Origin: Serinus canaria | Taxonomy: Eukaryota; Chordata; Aves; Passeriformes; Fringillidae | Reading direction: 5' to 3' | Assembly (NCBI RefSeq): GCF_022539315.1 | Contig: NC_066314.1 | Span: forward strand, 42,283,180 to 42,347,179 | DNA length: 64,000 nucleotides | In this document: in pieces, positions 25,601-38,035 of the stretch | Layout: each line of letters begins with the position of its first letter | Position numbering within the stretch: the first letter of the stretch is position 1 | Made by a program: the position numbers and the translations under genes | Notes under the pieces: model-generated | Told to the model about the DNA's origin: nothing | Databases searched by the model: none | What the model saw: only the letters and a program-made list of their open reading frames with translations

Positions 25601-26757
25601 GAAAACGTGAAACTAAAAAGAGTCTTCAATTTCTGCCCCATTCTCTCAAGCCCTGTGCTAAATAAACAAAATCAAAACCACACAAACAAACAATCTTTCA
25701 TTTTCAGACAGAGTAAATTCTCACTGAGTTCTAATAGTACAACATTAATAGTTTAGCCACTTTTTCCTGGATAATTTAAATCTATAAAAATATCAAGTGC
25801 ACTTTAATTGTTGACTCTGATGTTTCTTGGCAGAAATCTATTATTTGCAGGTAAATATTCCTTTAGCTGTGTCCTCTTCTAAATGCTTGCCATATTTCCA
25901 CAGCTGCAAATTTTAGCTGTGCTTAGGAAATCTAGTAAGGAAAATTTTCAATCTGAGGAATATTTTGGTAGGTGATAATTTCTCTTTCATCTCCAGTGCT
26001 GTGTACACCAGTTCTGTGTGGCATAAGCAGTTACATTTGTACTGAAAGAGAATCCATGAACAAGTCAGAGGTAAATCTTTTCTTTTCTTGCTACTTATTC
26101 TGGGTTTTAGTACCAGTCAAAACTTAGGTTCAACCCAACTTGTTCATGAAAATCACTTCTAAAACTAATACACTTGTGGTAGGTGACAGCTGTAAGTATT
26201 AGGAAGGTATTTTAATGGATTCTTTAAAAGTAACACATTGTATGAGCTGCTGATTTTTTTTCAAGAGCTATGAAAATTGGGGTTTAAGGAATTGTTCCCT
26301 TAAGTGATCATTCATGCAAGAGGTTAAGCCCAGTTTCCAATTTTAGATTTTGGAATAATACTATTGTTAATTTTAGTAAATCTCTTTGTTTTATTAGAGT
26401 ACAAGAAAGTTTAATAAAGTTTAAGAATTTTTTGAACATCACACTGTCAAATGTGACATTAACCCAAGCCATGTTTCTTTGAAAACAAGATTAAAAAGAA
26501 CATACATTTTCTATATGTACCTCACACACTCATATACCTTTAAAATAAATGAGATAATAGAGCTCTGTCAACAACAATGCTTTTGAGTTTTACTTTCTAA
26601 AAAACAATACTTATAATACTCTGAAAAATATTTAATTGAAAGTTGGGGAATGGGAATCATTCCCAGATATTACACAGGAATATTCCTGCTGAGAGCAAAG
26701 ATGGTGCCTAGTTACATAAATATACTGCATGACTAAATTATTTTTTTGGGGAGGAGA

Positions 26758-26803
26758 TCATAGAATCATAAATTGGTTTAGGTTGGAAGGGGACCTTGAG
26801 AGA
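26758..26803 (-). mobile_element. Very short CR1 3' end
   Basis: About 46 bases of CR1 3' terminus in reverse orientation (TCATAGAATCATAAATTGG then GGTTGGAAGGGGACCTTGAG). It looks like a severely 5'-truncated insertion inside decorin intron 3. Confidence 0.7.
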
Positions 26804-27790
26804 ATTATTATTTGTTCTTGAGTAAATCCAGGAAAATTGCAGTTTTGAAGGTTACATGTTAAAATTTTTGCTAATGTATGATTTCCAGCGGTCCCTAAGC
26901 ATGTCCTGGGTACTTTTGTGAGTAAGCCAAACAAACAACTTCTTCCCTGAGGAGTTACTTGTTTAATTCACTGTTAAATTGTATCTGTTGTAAAAAAAAA
27001 AAAGAAAAAGAAAAAAGGAAAAACAAAACAAAATAAAGAAAAGCCCTTAGAGTTAACTTCAATGAGATAAAATAAGTTCACAACAGCATAGCTCACAGCA
27101 GGATGTGTAATTGAGACCTGGACCAAATGCCAAGTGGGTAGAAGTCACTGGGAGCAGTGATTTTCATCTGCAATACCATGCTCTGACTCATTTAATACAG
27201 TGCCATGAAGTAGGATTGCCAAAAGATTAATTTCACTGATAAGAATTTTGTCTCTTTTAGCACCTCTTAGATAATCTTCACTCAAAACACAAGACTTCTT
27301 TCCAAGGTGGAAGAAAACCAAGGCAAATGGGCAGGAATTACAGCGTCAAATCTGTCCTGTAGCCAAAGAAGGGGATTGAAAAAAAAATCTGGGGAACATA
27401 TGATCTCATTCTTAGAGCTAGACTGCTGAAATGTGATGTGGGAGAACATGTTTTGTTGTCTTTAGAGGTTATCTATGGAACTAGATCCACTATAGACACC
27501 TCTGCTAAAATTAGATGATATGAACCTCATCATGGTTCACTTGTGCAGATCCCTTCACTATGGACAGTCTGGCATTCATAATTTTTTTTAAATTATCTTC
27601 TTGATGTTGCATTTAAACAAATATTTAAGATGGACTATGGAAGAAATTAAAAGAGGTACAATTTTATAGGTTTTTTTCCAAGTATGAGTGGTTGAATGTA
27701 GATTCTTGTCTGAAACAGCGATTCTTTGGGTGATGATATTGGCACCAGTTATGGATAAAAAATTGGGAGTTGTCTTCTTGTTTGTGATAG

Positions 27791-27857
27791 GAATAGAATA
27801 GAATAGAATAGAATAGAATAGAATAGAATAGAATAGAATAGAATAGAATAGAATAGA
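27791..27857. repeat. Pentamer microsatellite (GAATA)13, i.e. ATTCT on the decorin strand
   Basis: Thirteen uninterrupted GAATA units (65 bases) plus two further bases of the repeat. On the sense strand of decorin this is an ATTCT repeat in intron 3, about 1 kb after exon 3. Such a pure array is likely to vary in length between individuals. Confidence 0.97.
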
Positions 27858-28822
27858 AATAGGCTGTAAAGAGCCAGGTAAGAAAGGTCAAATAATATAT
27901 TGTTTATAATAATAAAGGATCAAATGGAGGAATACACAGAATAAATGAGTTGTTGAAAGCCCAGAATAGGAATATTTTCAGGCATATGCCTGAATTAGGA
28001 TATGACTTTCAAAGAGAGAAAATAACCTTTTTTTGTTTTGTAAAGTAAAATATTCCAACAAAATTTAGGCAAAAGTATGAGGTGTGTATTTTAAAATGTT
28101 AACAAAATCTACAGAAAGGGAGGAGGAGGACTTCAGACAGAAAAAAAAAAAATTGAAAGAGGGAGGAAGGTAGCTGTCTGATGGAAACTTGGAAAAGAAG
28201 AGGTGAACCAGAAAAATAAAATAGTCACAGAAACCAGGAAGGAAAATATTTCAGCAAAGAGGAAACCAGACAGAAGTGTTAGAAGAGACTGGCAGGTAAA
28301 GAAGGATGAGGATGGAGCTTTGCTAGGAGAAGGTTATTGCAAAAACACAATATCCTTGTAGTGCAGGGGGCAGAAGAGTAATTTGGAAAGGTTCTTGAAT
28401 TAAAATTAGTACAGAATGTCTGCTGACAAACGTGGCACACAGAAATCTCTGTGAGCTCAGAGGTAGGAGGGGAAAGAGTACAGTGAGAAGGGAGTGAGGT
28501 GGCAGGGCTGAGATGGAAATAACCAAGTAACTGTGCCAAAGAGACTGAGAACACAAATAAATAAGTGAGAGAAGCTATGATGGAGATCAGGGGACTGAAT
28601 GGACAGGAGACAGGTATGGAGAGCTGAAAAGAGGTGGAAACTTTGGTGCAGTTTGGCAAGAAATCTTGCAGGAGAGAAATAGGGATAGAAATAAATAAGC
28701 TGGGCTGGTGGAAAAAGGTCACAAATTATTTAGTCAGTTTTCCATAAAAAATGCATTACCAGACCAAAGTCACATTTTCTCCCCATTTTTGTAGGTAAAT
28801 ACCAGTTCATTTCCACACTTAC

Positions 28823-28935
28823 ATGAAGATTCTTCAGGTTCTTGAAATCTCCTTCTTTAATTTCAGTGATTTTGTTGTTCTGTAAGTCCAACAGTGTTGT
28901 GTCTGGGGGAAGGTCTTTTGGCACCTTTTCCAGAC
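28823..28935 (-). CDS. DCN: Decorin exon 3: first leucine-rich repeat
   Basis: This 113 bp exon follows the acceptor CACTAG and is followed by the donor GTAAGT. It completes Gly70 and encodes residues 71-107, including [17 protein letters not shown] and [17 protein letters not shown]. These are the end of the N-terminal cap and the first LxxLxLxxN repeat of decorin, nearly identical to the mammalian protein as remembered. The exon ends on a codon boundary after His107. It is separated from exon 2 by a 15,240 bp intron, the largest in this gene, and from exon 4 by 9,706 bp. Confidence 0.96.
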
Positions 28936-30104
28936 CTAGTGACAGTGGAAAGAACAATTAACTTTGAAAGAAAGTTTAAAAAGGGACAGTGCCTTTCTTA
29001 GTAGCATTTTTCTTTCAGTAAGCAACATTTCTAGAACTAATTTCCTGAAGCAGCCTATGAAGACTTATTTGAAAGTGTTTCTGTCTCCAGCCAGTCAAAG
29101 AGAGTTTTATTTTGCTAAGTTGAACCAACATTTATTTATTCACATTTCCATTATGCCTTTTCTGAGAAAATATCTGAGTATGGCTTGAAGCAAAGGATTT
29201 AGTTTGGGGAAATAATTTCTAACATGTTTTATTCCACTGAATTGTGTGAATAAAAAATCCTTTTGGACAGAGACATACTATTTATTATTTTCACTGGGTG
29301 TTAGCTTTTGTAGACAGAGAACCTTTCCTGCTTTTAAAAGGCACTAGGCTTTTTGAAGGAAGTAAAATAGTTAATTACAATAATTTCCAGAAATAATACA
29401 GTTTGTTTGACAGTAACTAAGTAAGGGGCAGTAAAGTCCACCTTAAAAAAAACCCAAACTGCCAATCCACCTCCCCCTTTTCTTTGAATTGAAACTATGT
29501 CCAAGTTTTCTGGAGAACAAATCTCTTGGTTTCACTACAACTGCCAAAAGAACATCAGACAGTTTAAATTAAAGACTCTCTTTGGGACTATTTTCTGAAT
29601 AGCTGATATGTAAGTCTGATGAAGTCATGGAAATGAAATTATTTAGTGTTAAATAACACTTGCTTTACCCAGCTTTCCTTTCATACTGTGACTTGGAATA
29701 AACCAAATCTTTTACAGTCATTCTCATTTACCACAAAATTAAAATGTTCTTTCCTAACTAGCTGCTTTTTTTTTTTTTTTTTTTTTATTAAGAGAATGTG
29801 AAATGCTAAGGGAATAATTGGTAGGAAAAAATTTCTAGGCACGAATAAAGTCTCTATATGGGCATGTATCAGAAGTGAACTTCTCTGGGTAAAATTGTCT
29901 TTTTACCAGAAAATGTTTTAACCAGTATTCCTGAAGCTATATTTGAACTCTTCTGGGAAAGGTCTCTCTGCAAGAATTTCCAGTGTCTCCCCAGAAGGAT
30001 GGTGAACTACCCCATATTCATCTCAGAAGAAGATACATACCTATATATGTAATTTTTTTAAACCTGCATACTAAACACAAGCATGGCATTGCAAACACAG
30101 TGGG

Positions 30105-30272
30105 ATATGCTTCCCAGAGATAAACTGCTTGGCCCACCATGGCTGTTGAGATTCCATGCCTGGAGATACTTCAAAGTTGTCTGGATACAGACCCAAGCAA
30201 CCCCCTAAGCAGGGGAGTGGCCTAGGGTCTGAAGAGCTGGTGCCAAAATTCAACCATTCTGTGATTCTGTGG
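30105..30272 (+). mobile_element. CR1 LINE 3' end
   Basis: The segment reads in CR1 sense: CCTGGAGATACTTCAAAG, then AAGCAGGGGAGTGGCCTAGG, ending AACCATTCTGTGATTCTGTG. It is antisense to decorin in intron 2. The 5' limit is approximate. Confidence 0.8.
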
Positions 30273-31822
30273 TACTTATTGCTCATCAAAAATGTGTTCT
30301 CACACACAGAATGTTGGCTTCTCTTTCAAAATCTTGCTGTGTGTAGCAAAACTCCTTCCCTTTCAATCCTTTCTCTGAATTTATATATGTATATATAAAG
30401 AGAAAAGCATGGTAAGATAAAATATATGAATATATTTGGATCAGATTTTAATTACAACTGAGGGCAATAAAAATTTACCTGAGTTTTAATTAGACCAGAA
30501 TTCAAAGGTTTTAAACAAGCAGAATCATGCAGCCTGGGATGAACTAGTAAAAGCTTTATAAACTGACACCAGCCAAAACTCACATCTCATCCTGTTTACC
30601 TTACTGATGCTCAGTGCACAAATATTTGATACAGATTAAGATTGTTCATATTACTAAAATAACTTTTCCTCATTTAGGCATGGACTTTGTTCTTACTTCA
30701 ACAGTTGCAAAACCCTCATTACTTCCAGAAGTGTAGTACTAGAGTTCCAAACATATAAGAATATGATATACTGTATAATTTGCATGTTGGTTGTCTTTGG
30801 ACAGTTTCTGTCTTCAGTGAGCAGGACTGATGTCAGCAACTAAAAAATTCTTTCCCAGAAAACAGTGCTTTTTCAAGACCATAATTTTGTTATAACTTCC
30901 TCCAGTCCAGCAACCTCTCCAGTGTTCTTCACATATTAAAAAGAAAAGCCAAACCAACCTGAAGGGTTTAATTGGTCATATTCAAAGTAGCATTACTATG
31001 CTCTGGTTGTCAGCATGTCTGTATTAGGAGGCTGGTACCTCTAACAAGTGTTATGCAGGCAATGAGGTGCAAGAGCTGTGCAGGGATGCTTTATGGGATG
31101 CCCTTGGAACACACTTTGTGAGAGCACTTGGGGAACACTTGGCTTCCACTGAAGGGATAATCTGCCAGAGACTAAACTTCACACACAACTTCCAGCTGTT
31201 ATTTTCAGTATCTAAAAGCTTAAGAGTTATTCATTAACATGGTAGAACCAATAATTTCTCAGAGCAATAAAGTTAGACTTTCAATATTTCATATTATAAA
31301 GATAAGGCAAATTTGATAATCAGAAATCCATTACTGAACATTATTTATAACATCATTTTCCTGTCCTGTACTAGAAACTAGAAGGATGCACAATACAATA
31401 ATTAGCTCTGCATGCAGAGTATAATTGCCATCACTTGAAGAGTTGAACTTTTTATTACCTATCCCACATTTGCTGTAATGTATTTCCTGAAGCTGATTTT
31501 AAATGTTTTCAAAACCAGCTATAGACATATTTCTTTTTTTTTAATTGAATTGTGTGGGTTTTGAAGAGCAAAGTGTCGTGAGTAGAGGATGCACACCAGC
31601 TCCTGAGGAGACCTTGCATTATCAGTGAAAGCAATTGAATACATCCTCCAGCTGAAACCTACATCATCTAAAGCTCTCCAGTGGAGGAAGAGTTTATAAA
31701 TGGGTGAACCTGGACACTGACCTGCAAAATCAGCAGTTAAATAATTCAGGACTAAGCTGCATTTGAGATGTAAACCAGATCCACATCTACCTGGGCTTGC
31801 GCTTCAGGTCTCTTTATAAGCG

Positions 31823-31891
31823 AGAGATCCATGTGGGAGGAGCAGAGAGATCCATGTGGGAGGAGCAGAGAGATCCATGTGGGAGGAGCAG
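31823..31891. repeat. Three perfect tandem copies of a 23-bp unit
   Basis: The units 31823-31845, 31846-31868 and 31869-31891 are identical, each starting AGAGATCCATGTGGGAGG. The perfect identity points to a recent duplication or ongoing length variation. It lies in decorin intron 2, in a GC-richer setting than its neighbourhood. Confidence 0.97.
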
Positions 31892-32569
31892 TGGTGCACT
31901 GCAAACTCCTCCCTGTGCTGCAGGCTCCCAGCCTGGAGAGCAAAGCTTCAAACCTTTCTGGAGAACATCAGCCAGTTCAGATGAATGAGTGAGCCTGAAC
32001 TGACATGACAAGAGTGGCAGAGTTTAAATCAAATGGAGAAAACTGTAATCCCACTGGAAGCTCAGATGGCTCCTGGGATAGAATTATCGTGTCCCAAAAA
32101 GATTTGTTTGGTTCTTGTGTCTGGGAGACTGAAGTTTAGAGGGGAATTGTGGGCTGTCCTTGCTACTCATTTCTGAGAGACTCAGGAGATGCCCGTGTAC
32201 TTCTGAAGCCACCTTGTACAGTGTGATCACACACCCACCTAGAGATGACTTCTGCTGAAATTTACTTAATGCCAACCAAAAGGAAAATTGGTGTCAGAAA
32301 ATATCAATTGAATTTCCTCTCCATCAGTTTAAGAGCAGTATACTCAGATATTCCAGCTCTTGGCTGTGATGTTTTCATACAATAAAACTTGCTTCTTGAA
32401 AAGCCATATGAAAATCTCTCTCTGATTATGGACATATTTTATGTCCATAATCAGTGTTACACAGTTTGGTATTCAACTCCCTGGAAGAATTTCAGGCTTC
32501 TAATTCCTAAAATTAACTTATAACTGATTAAAAATTTAGATTCATTGCCTTTCCAACGTTAAATTGAAA

Positions 32570-32683
32570 ATACATATATACATATTTCTATGTATTTTAT
32601 ACATATTTAATATGTATAAAATACATATATACATATATCTATGTATTTTATACATATTTAATATGTATAAAATACATATATCT
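32570..32683. repeat. Duplicated 51-bp AT unit, each carrying a 35-bp perfect palindrome
   Basis: The palindromes at 32591-32625 and 32642-32676 are identical, with arms TGTATTTTATACATA and its reverse complement around a TTTAA centre. They are spaced at 51 bases, with TACATATATACATAT-type sequence between them. The DNA strand could form hairpins or a cruciform. Confidence 0.95.
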
Positions 32684-35600
32684 TCTTTTAAATTTTGGCT
32701 GAATAAAGTTAAGTCAGTTATTAGTAAAGCTGATAAATAATTTTTTTTAAATAATTTTATTCACAAATAAGATGAAATTATATCACTCCACCCTTCCAAA
32801 ATTCTTGTTTACACTGAGATTAAAAGCCTAAAGATCCTGGAAATAAAAGATATTTAATTAACCAGTTCATGCATCTTAGTCAAAATACCCTTTTGATTTG
32901 CACTAAAATATTTCTTTGGGAGAAATCATTACTTCCTTATAGAAGCTTGACAGCCATCAGTTCCTGTAGCCCAACTCAGATCTTTAATATTCCTTATGAA
33001 TCTCTAAAGGCAGAAGTTTCCTACTGTTCTGCATTGCCAACCAGGAGCAAACAATTATTCCCACCCCAGTAGACATTTACCTGTGGAAAAATATATGCAT
33101 GTGAAGAACAGAATAAGCCACAGAACTACCAAATGGCAAAACAATTGTTTAAGGAAGTTTGACTATTTCCTTTTCTTAGGATAAGATGAGCTTTCATTAC
33201 TCATGACAGAATTTGTACACTTCCTTGCTACCCAACAGATTTTTGAGATAACATGCACCATCAAAATTTGCTCAATAAAATCCAGAATATTGGATTGTTA
33301 ACCAATTTCTTTCTCACACAAGAAAGATTCATCCACAGTCACCTTTGGTGGGGAGATGTTACATGGTCCAGGAATCCCTGCTTAGTGGGAGGCTGGAGAA
33401 GGTAACTTGGCAGAAATCAAGCTTGTCTCTGTGGGACCTCATCCTTGTAGCCTTTTGCCATCCTTTCTTAAGCAAATGGCAGTGTCTGGCTGTTTAGCTG
33501 TGATAGCCTCACCTCCTGGAGAGGACAGAAGGCTGGTGGGTCTGGAGATTTTATGAGAAGGGAAATTAGGCAGAGAAGGGCCAAGACTGGTATAATTCAG
33601 CCCTTGTTTGGCCCCTGAGAGAGAATCAAACAGTGGTGAGCCACCTCCTGTGTGGCACTGCACCAGCCCAGCTAGCACATGCTGCTCTTTAGCCAGCCAA
33701 ACAGGTGTAGGAGATGCAGCAAGAATTTGGGAATAGTGTGAGGATGTTGTGGGTTTTGGTGTACACAGCAGATTTATTATTTCTGCAGCTGAAGGAATAA
33801 CCTGCTCAGCTACAGGAGCTGAGAGCAAGTGGCCATGGAATCTTTTAAACCACAAAGGAGAAGGGAGAAGTTTGAACCCTCCTGGCTATGCAGGGGTTTC
33901 AGCCCACTGCTCCAGCTTCTCAGCAGTGAGAGCCACAAGTTAGTCTGCATCTTGGCATGGAGCCACATTTCTGCTGAAGCCGTACCACTGTGCAAAAAAG
34001 GAATTCAAGATTTATGGGGCCAGCGAGGGAGACCAAGCAAGCAGAAGTCTGAGTCTGCACGCCAGAGATGAGGATGCTTTCCTGACAATTGCATCTTTCC
34101 CACACTGAGACCACAAAGTCTAAGTCACAAATATGTGAACAGTGACAGTGATAAACAAGTTTTACAATTCTGTGGTTTGATTTTTTTTTTGTGTGTTTTT
34201 AGGGTATTTTGGGAGATTTTTCCTCCACCTATCCATTTTACAAGCAGCAGGGATGGGGCTTATTCCTCTGAATAAACCTTTGCTTTCCCAGCTGGAGAGC
34301 ACGGGCCAAAAGGCAGAGAGACATCTGAAGGCTGCAGCTCAGATACATATTTTACTACATTGCAACACTTAGGATTATTATCACAGGGGCCATAAAATGG
34401 GGCTCCTTTCAAGGCTCTCTCAGTTTCCTCAAGCAGCTGCTGCCAGCTGAGGAATTTGGCCTGAGCTCTGTGTAATTCCCAGCCCTGATCATCAGTGGCT
34501 GCACTCCCAGTGGAGGCAGCCTCTCCAGCAGCTGCCTGGGCTGTCTCTGCTCTCTGCTGAGTGCTCTCCTTGCTCCTAGCCCAGCTCTGCTGCATCCCAC
34601 TGGTGGGCAGCAATCCTCCCAGGGGTGAATGACCTTAGCAGTGCCCTGAGTGGACTCTGGGGCAAATGAGGCAAAAGGCAAGTTTACAGGGTCAGGACAC
34701 TTAGTCATAGAAAAATAACTGGATCCAAGGATTGCTTTCTGGAAGGGTGGCAAGGAACTGCTTTGAATGCTTTGACTTAGAAAAGTTTACTGATACTTTC
34801 CCAGGCAATGTGCTACAGTATTTTCTGGAAATTTGCTCTCTATTGTGTGAGATTTGCAAATAGGAGTAATTTCATTACTTGCATCCATGAAATAAGAAAC
34901 AATTGGCTTTTTCTACAGACAAGTATCCATGGCCTCCTTCTCTCTCCCACTTTCAAACTAAAAGTTTCTTCTCTACTTTCTCCACTCTTGCTATTAAATC
35001 AGCAGTAATATTTTTTTTATCCTAACAGATATAAAAAACAATATGGAATGCATAAGGTTCTTAAAATAAATCTTCTTGAAGATGATTCACAACCGTTTTT
35101 CAGATACTTTTTCTGTTCAGCAGTCTGAAAGTCTCATAAGATCCATTTTAAGCTTAATTTTATCAGAGATTGTTGGTTTTGTATATGTCTGACCCTTCCC
35201 ATAGGAAAGAACAAGAAAACAAACTCCATCCCCTGCTGAGATGGCCCCTCACAAGGGTAGACCTACTGACCTACTACTACATGGAGTATTTTTTCCCCCC
35301 AAACATTTAGAACATTTCTTCCCAGAACAGAGTGAGAAACACAGAAAAATGGAAATTAATTCACACACACTGCAATCAAATGCATTGTTCTCCACTATGA
35401 TAGTGTTAATAATTATAAAAGCCCTAGCAAAGGTAAAAAAGTGAATGCATGGCTTTCTCTGCTCTTTTCCACCTCCACCCACTCTGAGTAGTGAGCACAT
35501 ATTTCAAAGCATAATGAATATTACAAGCCACAGCTGTTATGAATTATTTTTCAGTGCTAGTCACATTTTTGGTACAGATAGAGTTATTCTCCTGGCTCCA

Positions 35601-37650
35601 AAAGTTAATACCTAAGAGTAATGATACATTTTTGAAGCTAAAATTCATGCAACTCCTACTTCTGACTTTTAATTACAGTGGTCTCAAATGTATATGCCTT
35701 CTGAAGAACTCTAGAATTTGAGATAGGCAGAAAAATATTCTGAAATAATCTTTAGGCTTCAGGGATTAAGACATTAAGTGAAATAAAAATCAAGTATAAT
35801 GAGTTTTCTAGTTAACTCGCAGAATCATCAGCTTTACATTTCCCACTGCTGTGGCTGCAGACACAGAACATCCCATCAGAGAGCAGCCACCGACCCTGTG
35901 ATCCATGCAATCTGCCAGCACCCTGTGTGTCATGGCTTTGCTCAAGGTGGATGCAATGCAGATGTGCTACCTACGAGTACTCATGCAGCAAGGCCAAACA
36001 TTTGTTCCTTCAGTAGGCATAGGAGAGCATTTCAGTGACTCAGAAAAGTGAGCAGTGTATAGCAAATTTGGTTTTGAATGACCCCTTGGGGTAATGCAAT
36101 TTGATGTTTAGCTCTGCTGCAGTTTAAGTTAGCAACAGGAAACAGATGACCATTTGAGGATAGTTCCCTCAGTTTTTACTTTGGGATTTACCAGAATTGG
36201 CTCTAACATAATGTCATAAAGAATCATTTGGGGGAGGTCTTCTCTGGTTTCAAGTGAACTTACCCCTTCCTGTTCTGACCACATGGTCATTACACAACCC
36301 TAGTTTATAACCTGAGGGCAGAGATATGTTCCTGGTTATTTCAGGTACTTCTAAACATAACACAGCCATTTTTCATAAATGTTTTAGAATTGTTGTCATG
36401 AAATCATAAAATGGAAGAAGCTGCTGTGGTCATGTCTGGATACAGTGAATAACAAACAAATTTTGGAAGAGAATTTCCTGACTGAATCAGGAAGTCTACA
36501 GACCTACTAATTCCTTCTTGCTACTAAAGAGTGTTATATACCCTTGTAACTCTTAGACATATTTGCTTTGTAATTTCTTTTATTTTGTCAGAAATTTAGT
36601 CAACGGGCTTTCCCAGGTCTTCTGTAACTCTACCAGTCATCTCCAGCCCTGAAGATGTAAACTCTCTGCCATCAAGTGAAAGAATGAAGAAGAGAAGTAA
36701 ATTTTGTGCCCTAATCCTGAAAACATTAAGATTTTAATTCAATTATTTGCCTTTGCTCCTATATCCCTCAGGGAGAGATATTCAGCAATGAGTTTGATTA
36801 TTGCACCACTAGGGACAATTTTCTTCCATGTCGCCCTAAAATATGAATTCATTGACAAACTCTTTGGTTTCTGAGGTTCCACTCTGGAGCAGTAGAAGGG
36901 AAAGCATGTACTCTGCCATAGAAACTGAAATCATTCTAAGCTTTCCCATTTTAGGTGGTAGAGGAGGTGCAAGCAGAAACTGGTTTTGGGATGCCTTATT
37001 GCAGGTTTCTGTTGTGTTAATGTTGTATTACAGGACCAGACTGTAGCCCTATCTACACTTGTACATGTTTTAGAAGCTGTGACATTTCTATAATAATTTT
37101 CCATTTAGGGTTTTTTGTCATTAAGTCCTTAAAGTTGCCATTAGGTGGGCAGAAGTGGTCTCTCGCTTTCACTGCTATTTGTAAAATACAATTATTACAT
37201 TCTGTTTCTTATTAAAATTAAAACTGTAAGCATTCTCTCCTTAACAGATTTTTGTAGAAGCTAAAAACACTCCAAGTATGCCCCAGATAACAAACAAAAA
37301 GATGGTATGGGATTCCCTCTTGGAGGCTCCCTCATATGAATACACATGCAGAGAGTACATAAATTCTTTAAATACTGCTTTTCCCCTTCTTTGATTCCTA
37401 TTGACTGCACATGAGGTTTGCAGTAGAGTTGCCTATATAGCAAATGGAACCTTGCTATAATCAGGGTAATTTGCAGAGAGCTGTTTGAACCTCGTAATTG
37501 GCTCCACAAGCTGAAACTGCAACACAAATTTTTTTTTTTTTTTCTTCCCAAAAAATCCATGCAGGCATGGTCCTTGAGATCCCAGTGTTTTGGTGTTTAT
37601 TTCTTCCACCTCTCTCTTTGCAGAGAAGCCCAATAGCAAATTCTACTCTT

Positions 37651-38035
37651 TTATTCAGCCTAGGGAAGAGGAGACTGAGGGGAGACCTCATTGCAATTTC
37701 CAACTTCCTCCTGATGGGAAGAGGAGGGGCAGGCACTGATCTCTTTTCTGTGGTGATCACAGAAAGGACCCAAGGGAATGGCCTCAGCTTGTGTTAGGGG
37801 AAGTTTAGACTGGATATTAAAAAAAGGTTCTTCCCACAGAAGGTGTTTGGGCACTGGCACAGGCTCCACAGGGAAGGGGTCACAGCACCAAGCCTGACAG
37901 AGCTCAGGAATAACTTGGCAACACTCTCAGGCACATGGTGTGAGTCTTGGGACTGTTCTGTGCAGGGCCAGGAGCTGGACTCTGATGATCCTGATGAGTG
38001 CCTTACAACTCAGAATATGCTGTGATTTTGTGATT
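37651..38035 (+). mobile_element. CR1 LINE fragment (about 0.39 kb, 3' part)
   Basis: CR1 in sense orientation, from TTATTCAGCCTAGGGAAGAG through GGGGAGACCTCATTGCAA, GACTGGATATTAAAAAAAGG and GGGCACTGGCACAGGCTCC to a TGTGATTTTGTGAT end. It lies in decorin intron 2, antisense to the gene. Confidence 0.9.

Larger units (their letters stand above)
19117..28822 (-). other. DCN: Decorin intron 3
   Basis: A 9,706 bp intron between exons 3 and 4. It holds a purine-rich tract, an ATTCT pentamer microsatellite, a short CR1 3' end and minor simple repeats. The 1 kb next to exon 3 is purine-rich on the plus strand and gives open but unconvincing frames. Confidence 0.85.

Noticed and set aside
28279..28722. 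A 147-codon open frame on the minus strand next to decorin exon 3
   Set aside because: The DNA is purine-rich on one strand, which yields a Ser/Leu/Pro-rich low-complexity translation. No domain, no splice context, and it lies inside intron 3.
33439..33855. A 138-codon open frame on the minus strand in intron 2
   Set aside because: No recognisable family or motif; overlapping open frames on the other strand point to composition. Kept only as part of the unassigned GC-richer block.
34260..34613. A 117-codon open frame on the minus strand in intron 2
   Set aside because: No recognised protein; the start is arbitrary and there is no exon structure around it.
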